In this document: positions 12,986 through 26,929 of the stretch, piece after piece
Layout: each line of letters starts with the position of its first letter
Numbering within the stretch: the stretch's first letter is position 1
Origin: Anisakis pegreffii
Taxonomy: Eukaryota > Nematoda > Chromadorea > Rhabditida > Anisakidae
NCBI GenBank assembly: GCA_035041965.1
Contig: JAPYMA010003011.1
Span: 496,001 to 560,000, forward strand
Direction of reading: 5' to 3'
Length of the DNA stretch: 64,000 nt
Notes under the pieces: generated by a model
Database searches by the model: none
Told to the model about the DNA's origin: nothing
The model's input: only the letters and a program-made list of their open reading frames with translations
Made by a program: the position numbers and the translations under genes

Positions 12986-13050
12986 TGTTTTTCACTCAAT
13001 AAACACATTGCTTTTTGCACGAAATTAATGTGTTTATCGAGCGAAAAACA
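12986..13050. repeat. Long near-perfect hairpin in SHMT intron 1
   Basis: Arms 12986-13009 and 13027-13050 are inverted repeats of 24 bp with two mismatches, around a 17-nt loop. In a minus-strand transcript both mismatches become U:G pairs, so the stem would be fully paired. In the plus-strand transcript they are A:C. It could be a small-RNA precursor or the remains of a miniature inverted-repeat element; a similar AATAAACACATT piece lies near 15042. Confidence 0.6.
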
Positions 13051-13178
13051 AATGTTGACTACTTAATTGCTTAGTTCATTTTGTCGAGTTATTGAGGCTG
13101 TATCCAGTTATATCATCATCATAATTGCAAAGGTAGATTTTATTTTTCAATGGTAACTTTCAGGCGTTCTCATTAGCA

Positions 13179-16100
13179 ATGGCTGATCAAGCAAAAGTGC
13201 ATACACCATTGGTTGAGGTGGAACGCATTCCATATGTGGGTAGCAACATGCTCAAGGATCCAGTTTCAGTTGCTGATCCAGAAGCATTCGAAATCATGAA
13301 AAATGTTTGTTTGACATTTATCAATACTGTAATCAAGGAATTTTGTGACCTGTTAAATATCGCTCGAAACTGTTAATAAGGGTTGAATTTTCAGGAGAAG
13401 AAACGTCAGAAGCGTGGCTTGGAATTGATCGCAAGTGAGAATTTCACAACGAAGGCTGTTTATGATGCACTCGGATCTGCAATGTCAAATAAATATTCAG
13501 AAGGTTATCCCGGTGCTAGGTATAGGCTTTCAATTGTACATTTCAGTTGTTTCAACTTTTTTCTCAATACGCTGTAACTGCACCATGCTGATTGTGACAA
13601 GTTTCATGTCGTTTTTGTTTATAGTACTGATGAAATCATACAATGAGTAACTCATCATTTACATCTAGGCTGATTTTCCGAAGTGGTTACTCCACAATAA
13701 AGTCAGTACAATCACTTGCAGATATTATGGTGGTAATGAATTCATCGATCAGATGGAACGTTTATGCCAACAGCGCGCACTTAAGGTTATCTTCTTGTTG
13801 TATCTCATTCGGGAAACATACTTAAACTTCCGAGTGATGTGGTGCATGAAGTTTTTCAAATCACTGAAAATCCTTCCAACAAATTTTATAAATCTGCATA
13901 CAAAATAGTATGCTACGCATCTGGAAAGGAATCGTTAATTCGAGTTTTCAAGATGTTTTGAAAAAATTCCGTCGTTTCATTCTAACTTTCTTCATTCGAA
14001 CAGTTCAGGTCTATGGACTAGATCCGGAAAAATGGGGTTGTAACGTGCAGAGCTTATCGGGTGCACCAGCCAACTTTGCCGTCTATACAGCAATTGTTGA
14101 ACCCAACGGGCGTATTATGGGATTGGATTTACCCGATGGTGGACATCTGAGTCATGGGTGAGTTTTGACGATTGAATCATGCCGAGTCGAAATGTTTTTG
14201 GAAAATTATATTCGTTTTTCAATGAGAACATTGGGAAACTATCATTTCCCAATGTTGAAATGATAGTGTTGTATTGTCGATTGATTTAAGATTCTACACG
14301 CCACAACGCAAAGTATCAGCAACGTCAGTGTTCTTCCAATCAATGCCCTACAAAGTGGATCCAGTCAGTGGTCTTATCGATTACGATGCAATGGAGAAGA
14401 GCGCCATGCTCTTCAGACCTAAAATCCTCATTGCCGGTTAGCATCGATTTCTCTAGTAAACGCAGCTTCTCATTAAATCAGTTATTGATGTCGTGAATAA
14501 TTCGAGGGAAGGTACAATGAAATCTTTTGGTTTAATTGAAGTGATCACAAGAAGAAGAGTTTTCAGTAATTGATTATTTATATGTGCAACGTGATGTATC
14601 AGTAGTCGTCAAAAATTGATCCAGTTGTATTCACAACGAAGTGGCAATACTAAAATCATAGTAATAAATGATGATAGCAGCAGAAATGAATAGCCATTTC
14701 GTGATGGATTTTAAGGTGTGAGTTGTTATGCTCGTCACTTGGACTATGCTCGATTCCGTCAGATCGCTGATAAATGTGGTGCATATCTGATGGCCGATAT
14801 GGCACACATATCTGGTCTTGTAGCCGCTGGAGTGATACCGTCACCGTTTGAGTACGCAGATATTGTCACGACAACAACACATAAGTCGTTACGTGGACCT
14901 AGAGGAGCGATCATCTTCTATAGAAAAGGTTTCATTCGAATCGTTACTCAGTTTTTATTGGTCTCTGTGAGTATCATCCATTGGAAATGATACATAATAA
15001 ACGAAGAATGTTCAGTATTCAAATAGTATTTTTGAAGTGCAATAAACACATTGATATTCGAACATTGAGTGATGATTGTATCATCTTTTTAAGGCGTACG
15101 ATCGGTGACAGCAAAAGGTGATAAAGTGATGTACGACCTGCAATCGAAGATCGATGCTGCCGTCTTTCCGGGACTTCAGGGTGGCCCACACAATCACACT
15201 ATTGCTGGTAAACGTTTGCTACATTTCACCTTTTTTTTTTCATTTGCATTTTCACTTATCGCTTGAAATCTGTCCAGTTGAACCATTCTTTCTTATACGA
15301 ATATTCTAACGGTCTTATTTACATTCTCTCTTCTTCTATTTTATATGTGTTTAGCAATCAAAGATGATCGCATATTCAAATTTAGTCCAATATTCGAAAC
15401 GATAAAAATCGCCAGTTATTTGCAATATTCCGAGCTGTTTATATCATATGTTTGTTTCAGGAATAGCGATAGCACTGAACCAGTGTCTCACTAAAGAATA
15501 CGTTGAGTACGCCAAACAAATCCTCAAAAATTCGCAAGCATTAGCGCATCGAATGGTTGAGCATGGATATAAACTAGCAACAGGTGAATTTTAGTTCAGT
15601 TGCCGAATCTGATTCATTCTTGTCTATACGTCACTCATGCATTCGTTTCGATACCAGTATCAATCTAGTCATTAGATAACATTTGTTAACGAATATGAGG
15701 TATGGAACGGAGCTTAGAAATTACGTAAGCATCTCTTAGGAGGGCAGGAATTGTTACCACAAAGACTTTTACAGAGAACAACGGTTCGTGGTAAGATTTT
15801 TGATTGAAGAGTTATTTCGACGACGAATTTTCGATCTCTTGTTTCAGGTGGAACGGATAATCATTTATGTTTGGTGGATTTAAGACCGAAAGGTTTGGAT
15901 GGCGCTAAAGCGGAGCACGTCCTTGATTTAGCTCATATCACCTGCAATAAGAACACTTGTCCTGGTATGTTTTATGGTGATTTATAGGGAAATGTTTCAT
16001 TTTGCGCGGTGAACGATGATAGTAACGTTCAGATTTGTTCAGCATCGGAGATAGGTACTTTTTCCCCATCATTATTAACTCAGTGTTATTTGCCTGTAAG

Positions 16101-16747
16101 TGAATCTTTTGAATCATATTGAACTGTGAGTTATTCAGGCGATCAAAGTGCCCTGAGACCGGGTGGTATTCGTCTTGGTGCGCCAGCGTTGACATCTCGT
16201 GGCTTTAAAGAAGAAGACTTCGTGAAAGTTGCCGATTTCATCCACGAAGGTTCGTTTTTGCATTCAGCTTCCAAAAATAACGTATCGAATCAGTTGATTC
16301 CTGAATCTCACAGTGTTTGTTTGCAATCAGAAGTTGTCGTTTTGAAATTCTCTTCGTGATTGACCGATGCATTCAGAGAATGAAATAAGTCGTTGGGATA
16401 GGTTCAGTGCGATCGTTTTTCACAAACATCTTTGTAGAAATATCGACCATTCGAATGCTTCGTTTCAACACGCATTTTACTTTCATTGCGTATTCGGAAT
16501 ATTACGTAAGATAAAGACCTCTCTAATGATCTATCACAAATGCTATTCCACAACGTGCAATAATCATTATTCTTATTTAGGTATCGAAATGCTCTTGAAG
16601 CACAAGTCAGAAATGGGTAAGACGTTGAAAGATGTCAAACAGTTCACAGCTACAAACGAAGACTTCAAGGCAGATATCGCAAAATTAGCTGCTAAAGTCG
16701 AGGAATTTAGTTCACGTTTCGATATTCCTGGCAACGATATTATCTGA
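13179..16747 (+). CDS. mel-32: Serine hydroxymethyltransferase
   Basis: SHMT is a pyridoxal-phosphate enzyme that converts serine and tetrahydrofolate to glycine and methylene-tetrahydrofolate, feeding one-carbon metabolism. Eleven exons were traced (13179-13304, 13395-13519, 13722-13785, 14009-14157, 14291-14436, 14716-14928, 15094-15207, 15461-15583, 15848-15964, 16139-16249, 16581-16747). They give 484 residues, the usual cytosolic length. Diagnostic segments include [35 protein letters not shown], the PLP-lysine site [28 protein letters not shown] and [17 protein letters not shown]. The ATG at 13179 gives the short form and is preceded by an acceptor at 13163. The upstream exon at 12191 would give a mitochondrial form of about 513 residues. 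The symbol is that of the C. elegans homologue. Confidence 0.95.
14227..14256. repeat. Perfect 12-bp hairpin in SHMT intron
   Basis: AACATTGGGAAA, a 6-nt loop and TTTCCCAATGTT form a perfect stem just after the fourth exon. It may be a structural or mobile-element remnant. Confidence 0.6.
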
Positions 16748-17972
16748 ATTATTCAACAAACGACATCCATTCCTTTGAGTAATCAATTTCCGGGAATATT
16801 GCATCAACATTTCACTTTTTTCATTCACCTTCAGTGTATTTGAATTGGTTCCAGTCCTACAATTACAAATAGTCAATACAAATAGTTGCCTGCCATTATG
16901 AGAAGAAGATTGTATTTGAATTTCTCAAGTGCCTTTGTTTGAACGTGGCGCTTTTTGTTGTTTATTCTAATTACTTGAACCAATAATTTTCTTGCGGAAG
17001 TATAAAATGCCGTTTAATGTTACCATTGTTAGTGATATCTGTGATTAATCAAAAACGAGCATTCATTTCAAATTATAATCATCATTATTAGCAATAACAG
17101 TATTCACCTTCGTACCGTTGATATTAGCGATCGTTGAATTGAATTGTTCACTAAGTGCCAATGTCATTCTAAATAGAAATGTGCAGTTTTTCTCAAATCT
17201 TCATTTGGTAGTTCATTCAGTTGCCTTGCGCGTATTTCTTTCCCCACTCTACATTTTATGATCATGTGTCAGCCTCACTGCATTGTTCAATTTTTTTTGA
17301 AATATGGGTCCATCCAGCTTACATTGGTTGTTATCATTTCTGTATTTGTTTTGTCTATTGGCAGGTGTATTTACTCGAAAATCGGTTGTGAACTTGACCA
17401 ATTTCCTCTTTACCCTTCTGATCGAGAGATTTCAAGGTTGTCATGTTAAACGTTTCATCGGTTGGCAATATTATTATTGTGTGATGATTATGTTAGTAAT
17501 TCATTCCGATTTATTTTTATACTGTAAAAGTTCACTTAAGATCATATTTTTAAATTTTATTTATACTACTGATGTTTAAATAAATTACCTTGAAGCCAAA
17601 AAGACAGTTCTAGGTTTTAATTTGAAACAGTCACTTCTGAACCCATTTCAGCCACCATTCAACAGTTAAGGTATTGCCCCGTTTACTGCTCACCTTCTGA
17701 ACACAATCAAATTATTTACACGAAATTTACGTTTCAATTTTCAGTGAGTAATCAACAAATTATGTTCAGTAATTATAAAATGTGATCGCTAAGATACATT
17801 CAATGGCCACAAACAATAATAAGAAATGCAGCTAAGCGACCAAATACAATCAGCACTTAATTCGAGTAATCCACTACATTTCTACAGTGCGAACAATAGG
17901 CAACGAAAACAATTTATACAGAAACGATAACAAAATTTCAACAGTGCAATGGTTTCGACACAACGAAAAAAA
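16748..17972. other. Convergent intergenic region, SHMT / APC5
   Basis: It holds the 3' flanks of two convergent genes. Open frames at 17258-17579 on the plus strand are T-rich, have no family resemblance and are probably chance. No RNA gene was recognised. Confidence 0.5.
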
Positions 17973-20900
17973 TTATAAAATGATCCAATTCAGAGACGAC
18001 GAGCATTTGAGATCAATTTCATGATATGCTTCTGCGCAATCGTCTCGTAACTGAATTCGCTCCAAACGATTAAACAGCTTTGCAGCCTCAATCAGTAAAG
18101 CTTTTTCTAGTAACGGAACAGATGCTCGACGACATTCATTGCGTGTACGTACCAACTGATTTTCCAATAAATTACCTATATCTGCAACTCATTGATTCAG
18201 TTTGAGATAATCGTTACGCGATGAATGATGATGTGCAATTTATTGAATTTCGTTGACATTCAAGTCGCTGAATGCTGACACTAGAAAGAAGTACTGTCTT
18301 TTTCACTGACAAATCAACGAAGTGATCAAGCTCAACTTCTAACTAAAAACTCTCATGCATGTTCAACTTGAGAAATTCAACTTGATCAATTTAAAGTTCA
18401 CCTTTCAATTGGAAAATTGAAAAAAAACCAATTGGAAACGGTTTTCGCGTCTTAGTGAGCACTCTCAGTCAACTAATTATTAATATTACAGCTGAGAAAT
18501 AGACACCTAAAGATAACTTCACCGAGTGCGCAATGCGATAATTATTTATCACTGACAACTAGTGTTGGTTATAATTCTTACCTGGGATTTTGATAAGTGA
18601 CTGAAGTTTGCATTTAGCATAAGACATGAAGACGGTGAGTTGCATGAGTGCGTTCTCAATTCGACTACAACGTGTTTTGATGAGCCATTCACAGGCACTG
18701 ATCTGCGACAGTGCTGACTGCATACGTCCTTCGATCGCCTTCAATAAACATTGCACATTCTAACGAATGAATCGAAGAAAATTACAGAGAATCAAACGAA
18801 ACAAACATCAATTGAAGCCAATCTTCGGATAATTAACGCTTCGAAGTTGTCCAGATGAAACTGTTTCGCAGTGATTCGACATCGCTGCAATATCGTTCTT
18901 GCTTCGAACAATCTGCTCGATGCTGCATAAATCATCGCCAACACCATTTCACTCCTCAACGAAGATATTTGTTCTCAAATATGTAATGTTTTCGAAGCGG
19001 AATCCACGAACATACACAAAAATTACAATTTCTGGAATGAAGCCTTAAACTAAACACCTCAATTTCAGTCGAACATCCTTTGACTTATTGCAAAGTTCAA
19101 CTTGCTGAATTGCTAGATCAATTGCTTCCGGGATGTAGCCTTCACAGAACTGTAATACTGATTTTCTGAAAAAAAATCCATCAAAAAAACAACTAATCTG
19201 ACTGTTGTATAATACTGTGGAAAGAACAAATTTTGAAACGAACATGATACAGCAGCATCAGAAAACGATTTTTTTTTCATTTTTCAATAATTCAATGATC
19301 TTTTGCTTACAAAACCATTACGTTTCACACAAAAAAAAAATTGTCTGACTAATAACCATCAGAAGGAAGTTGAAATCAAACAATAGTGAGTATGAATGCA
19401 ATAAAACATTGTCAGCCCCTAGCAAGAATGCAAGTTTGAGCTTACCTGAGGTTGGCTTCATCGGGTGCGAGAGTTCTGATATGTAACAACCATTTTTGGG
19501 CGTTATTCCACTCACCAAACATAAACGCTTTATCGAATTCAACTAGACATTCACAACGTTTCCAATGCATCGCACACTGAATCAACTCAGAATCAGATTC
19601 GGTCGTGAAGCTGATAGATATATATTGAATGAACTCTGCCTCACACGCAACAAAAGACCACTTTACATTCTTGATTCGCTACAAACTACCGTTCATACCC
19701 AAAAGAACAATCCGTTCAAACCTTAAAACTTCACCCTTAAATGCAAATCACCACGAATAACTCACAATCCAATTATTTTTCAACGTAAACCGTCGTTTGA
19801 TATTTTCAAGAATTGATAATGCATTTGAATAATGACCATTCATTGCATGTCCATACACAATATTCACTGCTGCGATCACCTAAAGATTCCAATTATGCAG
19901 CATAAGTATCGAACACAAACAACCATGCACAAATGCATTTGTGTAACTTCACTTAAAAGACTTAACCTTTATCTGAGTGATTGTTTTAAACGAATAAATG
20001 AGTGATTAAGATCAATTACCTGTGCTTCCGTATCATATCGTTTACAATAATTATCGCCTGTATTCAAATACAACAATATATTCGCGTCACACATTGCATT
20101 CGATACAAAACCATTCTGTAATTTAAGCGTTATTGCAATCGCACGTGCTGCCTCATTCACCAAACGTGTCGAGCACTCATTACCAACCCCATAATCAACC
20201 ACTGTGCACGACTGTAGACCACTCCTGAGGCTAAAACTATCTCTTTTCATTGACTACGTTTTGGTTGTTATTAGGAAATGCCTGATTATTTATAAAATAC
20301 AATGCCACCACCGATTCCACATGGAGTATGACCGATTCGTGAGCTGCACAAAATTTATTAGAGAAGTGATTTATTTTCATCGACGTCATGCCATTGTCTC
20401 AAACGAACAACACGAAAAATGAAGGTGAAGATGATCTAAAAGAAAATGAACAAAACGCTTACGTTTGGTGATTTTCAGCAGTGATCGCCAGTTCGATACA
20501 ATTCAGCAGAGTGCTGCAGTCTCGAAGCTGTCGAACAAATGCACGCATCTCAGATGAACTCGAACGTCGATCATCACCATCGCCTTCGTCATCGATTGAA
20601 TCCAAATTATCTTCGGCCGAATTTTCAGATGCCCACATTGACATCAACATTACCAATGAAACTTTATATATGGACGCTTAAATTTTTCAATTTATTAGTT
20701 TAGAAATCAATTGAAGTCTAAAAATTCGAATCATCTGAAGTGTGTCAATTTGAATAAACTGAAATTGGAATTACTGTGTGCAGTTGGATACGATCAATTA
20801 CTTGCAACCATTGTTTAATAAATAAATTATTTTAGAATTTTGGGTGATCGATTAGGTAGCGCACTATTTCCATTAATTTCATGAAACCGAGAAGGATTCG

Positions 20901-23590
20901 TGTGAAGCGAGCACCTACTTAATCGATCAGTACTTCCATCGAACGTTGACTTGATTTGCATGTTTGACTGATGATTAACTGGTAAACATTGATGCGAATT
21001 GACCAGTGAATCAATTGCAGCTTGTTCAACAACAGCCAATCTCAAACACAGTAAGTCACGATTTGCTTGAGCTTGTTGGACTGCTTCTATCAGAAGATTA
21101 CGTGCGTGTTCCCTGAACGTTTGCTCTTTCATTCTTTTTTCATTACACTATTTACAATAAAAATAACAATGACACCATTATTACGACTGAATGAATATGA
21201 GAAAATAGTCATATGGCTAAAAGAGGCATAGAATGACGAACCGATCTGAGAAAATGCGTGCAAGTCTAGCATGTAGAATGGGTGCATAACGCAGAGGCCG
21301 TATGTCCACAGAAGTGATATTAATTGCATTCGACTGACACTCATTTATGTGCATCGTTATCAAGTCAAAATATTCACGCAACGAATGCTCACTCGCAAAT
21401 CCGTTCCGATGTCTTATTCCATCCAACATCTCCAATAAATGCTGCAACTCGAACACCCTTAGCATTCGAGCACAACACCACTTCATTATGTTTGATTACA
21501 AAGTTTCAATCGCATATTTTGCTTCAAAAGCGTGCACTTCTTTAAGCAATCGCTTAAAGCTTACTTTAATTGACAAAAACTAAGACAGGACTTCCTACTA
21601 AGATTAATCTCTGTCTGTAATTCTTTTCATACGATTTTTTGCACTTTTCTTTAGTTTTAATCAGGGAAGAAATTCTGCGAATAAATGTTTACATAAACAG
21701 ATTTCAGCTGAAGTTCAAAAGAGACGCAATATTGACTGTAGACCAACTGAAGAACAATTGAAATGATATGCAATTTTTTGAAAAGTTAATGAAAATTACT
21801 GACAACAACAGCCAAATGTGGATAGTTGGCTTTGATGAATTCACACGCCATTAATAACTGTTCACTGGGCATTGCCTCATCGGGTGATACTTGAAGTAAG
21901 CGTAGTTGACGTGAAATGAAATTATGAGCACGACTTGAGGAGAGCAATTGCTCGAATTGAGCTTTCATAGTGTTAATGTTCTTTGCCACTTTGCTTTTTT
22001 CAAGTGATCCTTTATTGTTCACTGGAGGAACATATTCGAATAATTTATTCATGTTCACTCCTCTTGACTCTTCTTGTTGTTGTTGTTTTTCTCGTTGTTG
22101 CCGCTGTTGAATTCTGAGTACAATATCGACTTGAAATGATTTCAGAACAATGGAGAATACTGTTAGAAAACAATTAAGCGATAAAGTATCCAAGGTTTCC
22201 AAAAATTGAATGCAAGATTCGTAGAAATAAATAAAACATGTCGACTCACCTATCTGATTGATTGCTAAGATGCACATCTTCGATCAAAGGCGCTAATTTG
22301 GTTACATCCGATGATGAGTTTGCTGAAATATTGAATTTCAAATCAAGCGTTCACTTCAAATACGACTATTATTTCACCACACAGCAAAACTTTTTATTTT
22401 CCCTTCTCATTTTCATAAAAAATGTTACGAATGTAAAAAATTCACATGCAAAAAAATCCCGATTATGCTGGCGGCAACACATCGGTAACAATTTGGGCAA
22501 CTTTGTATCATCTTTTTGAGGCTTTCCATAAGAAAATGCAAAAACTATTGATCATTAGTTGATCTAATGGACGAATGTGGTTGGTAAAGTCTAAACGTCT
22601 GCTGTAATACAAACTAACAAGGCTGCGATAAATGCCATTTATAATCGCATCATACGATAGCGATCAGATTATTCTGAATTATTTAAGGAAAACACGAAAC
22701 TAACTCAATTGAGCAACTCTCCAGGCTTACTCCACAAAAATAAAAAACGGATTCAACAGAAATTCACGACAAAACTCACCGAATGGAACATTATTTCGTC
22801 GTTCTGCAGACAACATCAATTTATTTCCATCATCTTGACTGTTCAAACTCAAATTCGAATATTCACCAAATATGTCAAAACGAATTGATGATTTTTTGTC
22901 GTTCAACCAATTCAGCCATTCCGCATGCAAACGTTCCAATTCATAAACACTTTGCAGTGAATGTTTCACTGCTAACTTAACATTCAGTATTTATTATAAC
23001 CGCACAATTATAATCATTATGGCTATTCCCTCAAATGAAATTTCAACGAATGGATATACCGCATCCAGCGAGGAATAATAATAATAATAATAATACCTTT
23101 CTAACAAAAATGCCGAAAACACTTTTCGGAGTGATAAAAGGATGCGTGCGATCGCTACGTTTCAACTGTTGCAACAAGTGGTCACGCCGAATCAGCACCT
23201 CAACATCGCCTCTGTGTTCATCGACCCTACGAATTGTATTACGATCATAACGGTTAATACAATTTTAAAAAGAGTAGCAATAAACATTTAACAATTTGAT
23301 AAACAGTTGCATTTATGTAATACCAATCGATGACAACGTCATTTTATGACGAAAGTAACAGTGAAGGTAACAAACTTTTTCAAGAAGTTTTTGTAGAGAT
23401 TTGGTGATATTTTCTCTAAGGGCTTTTCGATAATTTGACACATTTCACTGAAACTCAAATTAACGGCCGATATGAGCGAATAAAGGATATTCGATAAATC
23501 GCAGAGTTGTTTGGTTGCGAATGCATTTTGACGATGCTCGCTATCAATGGCTCGCATCAGTAAATACACTGCTAACTGAAATTGTCGCAT
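17973..23590 (-). CDS. gfi-3: Anaphase-promoting complex subunit 5 (APC5)
   Basis: APC5 is a TPR-rich scaffold subunit of the APC/C ubiquitin ligase, which drives mitotic exit. The multi-exon gene starts at an ATG (23590) with MRQFQLAVYLLMRAID, which aligns with the family N-terminus after about 30 missing residues. Clear family blocks follow: PKSVFGIFVRK near 23100; FISRQLRLLQVSPDEAMPSE at 21.9 kb; a block at 21.2-21.5 kb ending ASEHSLREYFDL and then RPLRYAPILHARLARIF; and LLIEAVQQAQANRDLLCLRL at 21.05 kb, the APC5 TPR signature. Further on, VNIVYGHAMNGHYSNALSIL leads into LVEFDKAFMFGEWNNAQKWL (19.5 kb). A Gln-rich run (QQRQQREKQQQQ) and a Ser/acidic loop near 20.6 kb are species-specific inserts. 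The C-terminus after AAKLFNRLERIQLRDDCAEA is shorter than in vertebrates. Not every exon edge was resolved. The symbol is by homology to C. elegans. Confidence 0.85.
23074..23097. repeat. (AAT)n microsatellite at an APC5 donor
   Basis: About eight AAT units lie immediately downstream of an APC5 exon in the gene's orientation. The intron therefore begins GT followed by an ATT run. Confidence 0.7.
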
Positions 23591-26500
23591 TTTATTCTAT
23601 ATTTTTACGTAAATTCTGTTTCAATTAATTAATGCATCTGAATAATCCACCAAACAGTCATCACAATATTCATCTAATGCTGAATCAAAAATAGTCCGAG
23701 TTTGGCTTGTAATCAACGTTATCCTTTATTCACACATATTATCAATATCCGATTATTGCCTCACCACCCTCATTGAACTATGGTCTTACTTTGATCACCT
23801 GTACTTATCACTCTAGGATTGTTGTTTTCAAAAGAGAATTAAAAGTTGAATATGTTTCGTTCCAAGGTTTGACTTTTGATAGCGTTTCATTTGATTCCAT
23901 CGAATCACTATTACATCACGACTTATTCATGATGTAGTGTACATTTATTCATGTACTAATCATTACTTCGAATCGTTATCACTTAATCACTATTCATGGA
24001 AATGTACCGAAAGTTGATGCATAGTGAACGAATGCAAAATCAAATGAAAAATTAACCCGATAGGGTGTGATCGGTTCACAGACTGAATTTCCGAATATGA
24101 AACAAAACGCATCGTCCCAATCGAAACGCCTCACTGATTCATCCATGTTCGTCTTTTCAGTTCAGTATTTTAGCCAGCAATTGTGTTCAGCAATCATTAA
24201 GTTGGAGTCGTTCGAATAAGCAGCCCAATCAATCTATAAAACCAGAACATATCAGTTATCGACTTCAATCCAGCAAAGAATGATTTCAGTGATAATTGGA
24301 TAAATATATACACATGCGACTCTTTATCACAAGCGTGCTCTTTTCACGAGCTCATTACATATATTTAATATTCAATTACTCCAGCTGAATTAAGAATCCT
24401 TCGCAAATGTTTAAGGAACATGGCGTTGCCCCCCTCACAGCTTCTTTTTTAAGTTTCTTTTTTTGGTACTTTGTGTAGTCTCTATTCCTTAATGCGGAAT
24501 TATAATGCCACATTTTACGAACAGTCAGTAACAACAGAATGATATCGTTCATCTCCGTCCGAAGCTGACGCCTTACGTCGAAATATCTCGCAATATCTCA
24601 TCGTATATTTCGCTCAACTATCAATGGTTATTACTGTTAATATTCATTACTGTTATCCTTCATTATTATTACTATGGCCGTAACCTTAGGATGACAAAAA
24701 AGTCCACAGTTGATAATGATATTGATGTAATTTGTCATTAATGATAATAACTGTTTTAAACAGAGAAAACCTTTTTTGGAATAGTGGAACAAATTAATAA
24801 ATGCATAACTTTATTCGCAATACACAAATTGGCACATTCATGAAACACAATATCAACGAGAGTGCGCAACATTTCACCGAACAAATATAATACTCAAATT
24901 AATATTGAAATGCAACATTAACGATATTACAATAAATCCAACGAGAAACATCCAACACCCAAAGATTTGTCAAAAGACAAATGAATTTTACAAATACACT
25001 CGAATATGGCAAGATGAATAATCTTGATGCAGTGTTAAAATGCAATACACAAACGTTTCAAAATGTGAAAGCATTCACATCAACAATAATTTCGTTAATC
25101 ATAACTCAATAATAAACAAAAAATTATGAACTTAAATAAGATGGAAGCCAATAAGTAATGAGGCTCAAATTGGTTGAGTTAACGATTAATTAGCAGAGAT
25201 GTTAGAAGGGATACGGAAAAGATTACCTCTTCGAGAGCAGTATACAGAAGAACGCTAATAAATCACAAAGTTCAGTGAGAATTTGATCATTAACACAATT
25301 GTTCTCAGCGATAGATGTGTACTGATTTCAAAGTAAACTTAATGGGATCTTCTTTCGAATTTATGTCTTAAAAACCTGGTGTATATCTGCTTCATCAATC
25401 ACACAAACGTAACACTGAAATGAAACATATTTCATTTTTTGAGAACAACTTCAAAACGCTCAAGTGCTATTTCGGATCACATAAAATGAACGAAAACAAG
25501 CGAACGATAATAAGTAGAAAACACAAAACCTTAGTCATTTCACAGTAGTGTACTCACATGCACACACACACGATTAACAGTTAAGAAACACACCAAGAAA
25601 TTCTACGATTATAAAAAATATCGAAGCAATATTAAGACAAAAAAAACTCATCAAATACATCGAATGAAAAGTATTATCGAAGTGAATTTTTTGAATAGAA
25701 GATGAAAGAAATGCGAGCGAAATGTTGCTATAATTAGAAAATATGCAACAACGATTGCTGAAACGAAGGGTGCTTTGAAACTCAAAACAATTAATTGAAT
25801 TTCAAAAAGTAGCGTGGAAGTATCGAAACAGAAATAAATTGCCAACAATCCAACTAATGCGCCATCACCATTTGAAAGCGATTAAAAAAACTTTCCCAAG
25901 AAGAATTTCAATTTGCTCTCACAGTTTTTCTTTTTTCAGAACTGTCCTTCTCGCAATCAATTTCATTCAAAAGCGTCCAAGTTCATAGATCAAAGACGTT
26001 TTAACTTCAAGCATCGCCAGAGATTTAATGCAAGAATTTGCCATCGAAATTTCCACCATCAAAATGCAATCAATCTTTACAGTACAAATGCATCGAGTGG
26101 ACGTATTACGGTAGGGCATCAGACTGAAACACCTGGCATCAAAAGTGGTAAAAGCTAATGAATGACAAAAATGACTACGAAAGGCAATTTGATTCGAAAA
26201 CATTCATTGAAAAGAATCCACCGTAATCATAATGGATATACGTGTATACTCCATCGTCTAAACGAATACTTGAGCGAGAAAGATTTCAAGAGAATTCGAC
26301 AACGGGAATCATCGTCTCAAACGAAAACGCTAAAAGACATTCTGCAAATGAAGCGCAAAAGCAAAAAATGCATCAACGAAGGCACAAGACTTTTTTTTCG
26401 AAAAAAAAACTATCAGAATTAAGCAACAAAAACAAACAAAAATAAAAACAAAAATTGAGAATAAAATCTCGATAAAATGGCATCGTATTCAAAACCACAC

Positions 26501-26929
26501 CACAACACTATCTTATAAATTCATTATAAATCTCAATAATTACTTATGATAATACCACATTCACTAATCACTCATACAAGCCATATGAGTAACTCCATCG
26601 TTCTCCTTCTCAACGAATGCAATTTGTTTGAGAGTTTAATTGATCACTTCGTATATGATTGTCAGAAGAGTACTTTGCAACATTCAAATTTCGCAATTTC
26701 AAAACGATCGAAAAAAAAACAGGAAACCTGAGAATAAGTCGATGAGTTCTGTATTGAATATGGCATCAATGAAATTAAACATTAAACCACTATAATACCA
26801 TTCAAAAGCTGCATGATTGAATAATATCAAAATGAAAACAACGATAAAATGAGTAAATCATGACAAAGAACCAATCCATTTGAAAATATTTTCAATTACA
26901 CAACGTACCATCGAACAAAAAATTATTCG
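23591..26929. other. Long intergenic region upstream of APC5
   Basis: It is AT-rich with only short open frames. I found no recognisable coding or RNA gene. It should include the APC5 promoter (minus strand) and the 3' UTR of the Ras-like gene. An upstream APC5 exon could be hidden here. Confidence 0.45.

Noticed and set aside
17258..17579. Two overlapping hydrophobic plus-strand frames downstream of SHMT
   Set aside because: T-rich 3' flank; the hydrophobicity follows from base composition and no signals support expression.
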